24,742 nucleotides of DNA from JAUPVN01 sp964423475 (GTDB taxonomy: Bacteria; Patescibacteriota; Saccharimonadia; Saccharimonadales; CAIOMD01): contig CAYRFD010000011.1 in assembly GCA_964423475.1 (NCBI GenBank), positions 1 through 24,742 of the forward strand, given 5' to 3'. The position numbers and the translations under genes are program-made. Below are positions 21,790-24,742 of the stretch, piece after piece (the stretch's first letter is position 1; each line of letters starts with the position of its first letter). The notes under the pieces are model-generated. The model saw nothing but the letters and a program-made list of their open reading frames with translations. It was not told the origin of the DNA and made no database searches.

Positions 21790-23028
21790 CTAATAGTTAA
21801 CTTTAGATAAATGTTTAGCCCAAGTTTCGGCGCTGGGGCGGATGGTGCGTTTTAGGGTTTTACGATCAACCTCTATTAAACCAAATTTTGGCCACCAGCC
21901 ATCGGCCCATTCAAAATTATCTATTAGGCTCCAGTGCAAATAACCTTTTACGGGTATATCTTGCTGTTTTGCTTGCTCTAAAGCTTGCATGGTTTGCTCT
22001 AGCCACCATTGCCTAAAATCATCTTTAGCATCAGGGCAACCGTTTTCTGTAATAATAATAGGCTTTTTTTTATATCTTTTTGCAACTTGGGCTAAAATTT
22101 CTACTATACCACTGGGCTCCATGTACCAACCTAAATCGTTTAATGGAGTTTTTGGGTTATGGCGCTTAAAACCTTTGTAATAATCTGTAAAATAAAAATT
22201 TATACCAATAAAATCATGATATTTTTGAGTTTTATTAAGCCACCACCAATGCCAAGTATAGTTTGCCATCCGTGCCATTGTTTTATCAATTATATTGTTT
22301 TTTCTAAAAGGCTTAGAGTTTACAATTTGCTGAGCTGCACTAATATTAATATCTGGGTAAGAGCTTTTTATAATTTTATAAGCTCTTTTATGAGCAGTAG
22401 CTAAATTGTTATATACTCTTAAGCCAGTAATTAATGATTTTTGCTGAGGTGGCCAATTGCCCAAAATGTAACTAAAAGTAGCATATACATTGGGCTCGTT
22501 AATTGTAATAACATAGTAAATATCGCTCAAAAGCTCATCACTTATTTTTTTAACGTAACGTTCAAAATACTTAATATTGCTTTTTTTAGTAAAACCACCC
22601 ATGTTTGCAAACCAAACCGGCATTGTCCAGTGCCAAAGCGTAATAAAAGGTTCTAACCCTACCCTGTGCATTTCTTTAATATATTTTTTGTAATGATTAA
22701 CTGCATCTTGATCCCACTCACCCCGTTTTGGCTCAATACGAGACCATTCAATGCCAAAACGCAGTGCATTTAAATTTAGTTGTTTAGCTAAAGCAAAATC
22801 TTCTTTATACCTTGAGTAGTGTTCTACGGCATTGCCAGAAATGTAATTATTTGGGTTTTCAGCTTGAGCCTGAATATCGTTAAAATTTTGCAACCAGCCT
22901 AAGCGTTGCCGGGCACTGTCTGCTAACCTGTTAGCATTTGCCTTTTCCCACTCACTCCACTGGTTATGCGTGCCACCCTCTACCTGATGACTCGCCGTAC
23001 TTGCCCCCCAAAAAAATTGCTTACTCAT
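21790..23028 (-). CDS. Glycoside hydrolase family 1 (beta-glucosidase-like)
   Basis: A 412-residue TIM-barrel glycosidase. It begins FFWGASTASHQVEGG, the GH1 N-terminal signature. The acid/base is E178 in TINEPNV and the nucleophile E328 in IITENGCPD; near the end it has GYLHWSLIDNFEWADGWWPKFGLIEVD, the GH1 aglycone/glycone-site block. It hydrolyses beta-linked glucosides or galactosides, or phospho-sugars; the substrate cannot be fixed from sequence. No signal peptide is present, so it acts on imported sugar. Length is short for GH1 (usually 440-480). It lies 47 bp after the gene upstream with its own -10 box; no transporter or PTS gene is beside it. Confidence 0.93.
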   Translation of the reverse strand: MSKQFFWGASTASHQVEGGTHNQWSEWEKANANRLADSARQRLGWLQNFNDIQAQAENPNNYISGNAVEHYSRYKEDFALAKQLNLNALRFGIEWSRIEPKRGEWDQDAVNHYKKYIKEMHRVGLEPFITLWHWTMPVWFANMGGFTKKSNIKYFERYVKKISDELLSDIYYVITINEPNVYATFSYILGNWPPQQKSLITGLRVYNNLATAHKRAYKIIKSSYPDINISAAQQIVNSKPFRKNNIIDKTMARMANYTWHWWWLNKTQKYHDFIGINFYFTDYYKGFKRHNPKTPLNDLGWYMEPSGIVEILAQVAKRYKKKPIIITENGCPDAKDDFRQWWLEQTMQALEQAKQQDIPVKGYLHWSLIDNFEWADGWWPKFGLIEVDRKTLKRTIRPSAETWAKHLSKVNY

Positions 23029-23034
23029 GTATTC

Positions 23035-23040
23035 AGTATA
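23035..23040 (-). promoter_or_regulatory. -10 box of the GH1 gene, leaderless geometry
   Basis: TATACT ends 6 nt before the ATG at 23028. There is no SD and no clear -35. As with the promoter at 19584-19613, transcription would start at about the start codon. Confidence 0.35.
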
Positions 23041-23075
23041 TCAACAAAAAATTTATTTATACTCTATTCCAGTAA

Positions 23076-24503
23076 CTATCGTCTTTTTTGACGACCTTTT
23101 GGCATACTTCTTTTAGGGGTTCTGCCAGTACTCTGTCTGTTACCCCTGTGAGTTGTTACAGGCCCCCTGTTACCTTGGCTAGCAGTGCCTGGATCCCGAA
23201 TCCTAAACACTTGCTGTTCGAACCCAGGTCGCGTGGGGCCACCATTTAGATGATCTTTGCTTTCATGAACGCCCGGGGTTGGGTACTTAGGCTTTGGTGA
23301 GATAGGTGGTTTGGGGGGTTTTGTTACTGATTTTGGTAAAACATTATTTGGTAATACTAGATTTGGTGGTAACGGTGGGCCAACTGGTTTTGGTGGCATT
23401 TCTGTAGGTTTAATTTTTATTCCTCGTTTAGCTAACAGCGCTAGCAAGAACAATGGTATAAATATAGGTACAAATTCTACATGCATAAATTTTCTTTCTT
23501 GAATTTCTGTTACCCATTTGCCTTCGCGATAAACCGGTATAGTTTCTAAAACTGTTTTTTCAAATTCCATACTAATTATAAAAGCTCTGTGTTCTTTAAG
23601 AACATTGAGCGTGCCCATTGCACCAGTGTCTGCCTTCAGCCTTGCTTCTAAGTCTTTTGACTCTGGGGTAGTGCCAATACCATTAAAGGCATCTAAGAGT
23701 TCGAGTGGTGTAACTTGGTAATTCTTTGCTAAATTACGTATCTGATTATTTAACTCATGATTAATAATTTCTTCACCAGGTAAAACCTTAGTTATCTGGC
23801 TTATGTCTATGCCTAAGCTAGCCAATACCTTTTCTTGTAATAATTTACTGCCGGCCTCTCCTCTTACGTCTGCAAGTAGTTCATTGTGATTACGTGGGTC
23901 TCCTAGACTTGTGGGGGCGGGTACATCTAGCCCGGCATCACTACTCTGGGTTACGCCATCGGCAGACAAAGTATCATCCTCATCTGATGCCGTACCATGG
24001 ACCTTTACACCCTCAAGAGTCCAACCATCGGCTAGCCTTTGTTCAATTGTATCTATCGCACCATCAATGCCCACTTCTGATGATGCCACCATAGCATTGG
24101 AGTCTAAATGAAAACGTTTAGCATACTCCATAGCATTGGCAGTAAAGATATCTGTAACGTGGTTCTTAACGACTCGTTCTTCTTCTACATAATCATCGTC
24201 AACTACTCTACTGGCGGCTTCTGATACACCTACATCTAAACTAACGCTAGGTAATGATAGCTCACCATCTCCAGGCAAAACATCGGATGTGCCAACCGAA
24301 GCCGTAATAGTAGCATCACCCACTTGGGCTGGCATACTAGCTACCGCATGATTAACAGCAGGGTTTGTTTCTGCGTTTGCCCCACCAGTTGCAATAGCTG
24401 TACCAATGGCAGTAGCTCCAATAGTTGCCGCCAACCAAGGGTGTCTTCTTAAAAAATTACCAAACCTACCAAACAAACGGTTTTGTGGGACTTTTTCACT
24501 CAT
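23076..24503 (-). CDS. Unknown membrane protein with possible divergent OmpA-like domain
   Basis: A 475-residue protein. The basic start is followed by a hydrophobic segment (about 23-43) ending GANAET, a signal peptide or anchor. Residues 44-200 are Ser/Ala/Asp-rich. Residues ~152-248 recall an OmpA-like peptidoglycan-binding fold: GVKVHGTASDED, then N-x-ELLADVRGEAGSKLL, LASLGIDISQIT and PGEE (family pattern V-GH-D--G, N--LS--RA--V, L---GI, G-G-). A second membrane segment at 344-358 is followed by a Pro-rich, strongly basic tail (about 360-475) that should be cytoplasmic. The OmpA assignment is weak and made by eye. AAGGA at 24513-24517 precedes the ATG by about 9 nt. Upstream lies a duplicated -10 box. 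Confidence 0.75.
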   Translation of the reverse strand: MSEKVPQNRLFGRFGNFLRRHPWLAATIGATAIGTAIATGGANAETNPAVNHAVASMPAQVGDATITASVGTSDVLPGDGELSLPSVSLDVGVSEAASRVVDDDYVEEERVVKNHVTDIFTANAMEYAKRFHLDSNAMVASSEVGIDGAIDTIEQRLADGWTLEGVKVHGTASDEDDTLSADGVTQSSDAGLDVPAPTSLGDPRNHNELLADVRGEAGSKLLQEKVLASLGIDISQITKVLPGEEIINHELNNQIRNLAKNYQVTPLELLDAFNGIGTTPESKDLEARLKADTGAMGTLNVLKEHRAFIISMEFEKTVLETIPVYREGKWVTEIQERKFMHVEFVPIFIPLFLLALLAKRGIKIKPTEMPPKPVGPPLPPNLVLPNNVLPKSVTKPPKPPISPKPKYPTPGVHESKDHLNGGPTRPGFEQQVFRIRDPGTASQGNRGPVTTHRGNRQSTGRTPKRSMPKGRQKRR

Positions 24504-24522
24504 TATTTATTTTCCTTACTTA

Positions 24523-24582
24523 TTTTTTTATTATTTATATATACAATTATAGTTTTTTTATTATTTATATATACAATTATAG
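24523..24582. repeat. 30-bp perfect tandem duplication carrying a -10 box
   Basis: Two identical 30-bp units (24523-24552 and 24553-24582). On the minus strand each contains CTATAATTG, so a perfect TATAAT is duplicated 30 bp apart, upstream of the gene at 24503. It may provide two start points, and copy number could vary. Confidence 0.85.
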
Positions 24583-24606
24583 TTTAACGCTATCATAAAT
24601 ATTTAT

Positions 24607-24622
24607 ATTTGTAAATACAAAT
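24607..24622. promoter_or_regulatory. 16-bp perfect palindrome, operator-like
   Basis: ATTTGTA-AA-TACAAAT, a 7-bp inverted repeat with a 2-bp centre, about 25 bp upstream of the duplicated -10 box of the membrane-protein gene. No cognate regulator is identified. The rest of the window to 24742 shows only ORFs of fewer than 15 codons. Confidence 0.4.
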
Positions 24623-24742
24623 TGGCTATATATTTCTTGGCTTATGCACAAGTTTGGTATTATTAAAATTGCCCAAAAAGATAAATAACTAGATGATTTT
24701 TTTATTTAGGGCGTATTGGCTGGCAATATAACCAGGTAATAA

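Noticed and set aside
23205..23235. TTCGAACCC resembling a tRNA T-arm
   Set aside because: No cloverleaf can be folded around it, and it lies inside the coding frame of the membrane protein.
23894..24111. Two overlapping 66-codon + strand frames
   Set aside because: Shadows of the minus-strand membrane-protein gene, with no SD or promoter of their own.

Overview
The window is an AT-rich bacterial chromosome segment that most resembles Candidate Phyla Radiation bacteria (Patescibacteria), probably Saccharibacteria. The grounds are a compact division/cell-wall (dcw) cluster lacking most mur ligases and ftsA/ftsZ, many genes without a Shine-Dalgarno (SD) site, a sigma-region-4/HARE fusion protein, and a large FtsK/HerA/VirD4-type ATPase standing alone. 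This placement is inference. TGA is a normal stop here (rsmH, mraY, galU), so the code is not the TGA=Gly code of Gracilibacteria/SR1.

Left part (1-8410, mainly + strand): the 3' end of dprA; a small opposing zinc-ribbon gene with its own promoter; topA; an IS30-family insertion sequence 13 bp beyond topA whose transposase is cut short by an in-frame TGA; a sigma-region-4/HARE-HTH gene interrupted by a 10-N assembly gap with the same peptide encoded on both sides; a terminator; and the large ATPase. A 721-bp stretch without genes (8411-9131) separates this convergently from the next block.

Middle (9132-17326, - strand, read right to left): mraZ, a 342-nt hairpin-rich spacer, rsmH, a 19-codon mini-ORF, a palindrome-rich promoter, ftsL, ftsI, mraY, ftsW, murG and ftsQ. 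ATGA overlaps and a 68-nt ftsW/murG overlap suggest translational coupling. Together these genes make lipid I and lipid II (MraY, MurG), polymerise and crosslink septal peptidoglycan (FtsW, FtsI), and supply the FtsQ/FtsL scaffold. Upstream of mraZ are four phased GTGGGT repeats (probable MraZ sites) and two perfect DnaA boxes.

Right part (17635-24742): yvcK-galU (- strand, 4-bp overlap) link carbon flux to nucleotide-sugar supply. Divergent to them is a 720-residue unknown coiled-coil protein with a consensus promoter placed for a leaderless mRNA. Then come a cytoplasmic GH1 glycosidase and a two-membrane-segment protein with a possible divergent OmpA-like domain, behind a 30-bp tandem duplication that duplicates a -10 box. 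No tRNA, rRNA or CRISPR array was seen.
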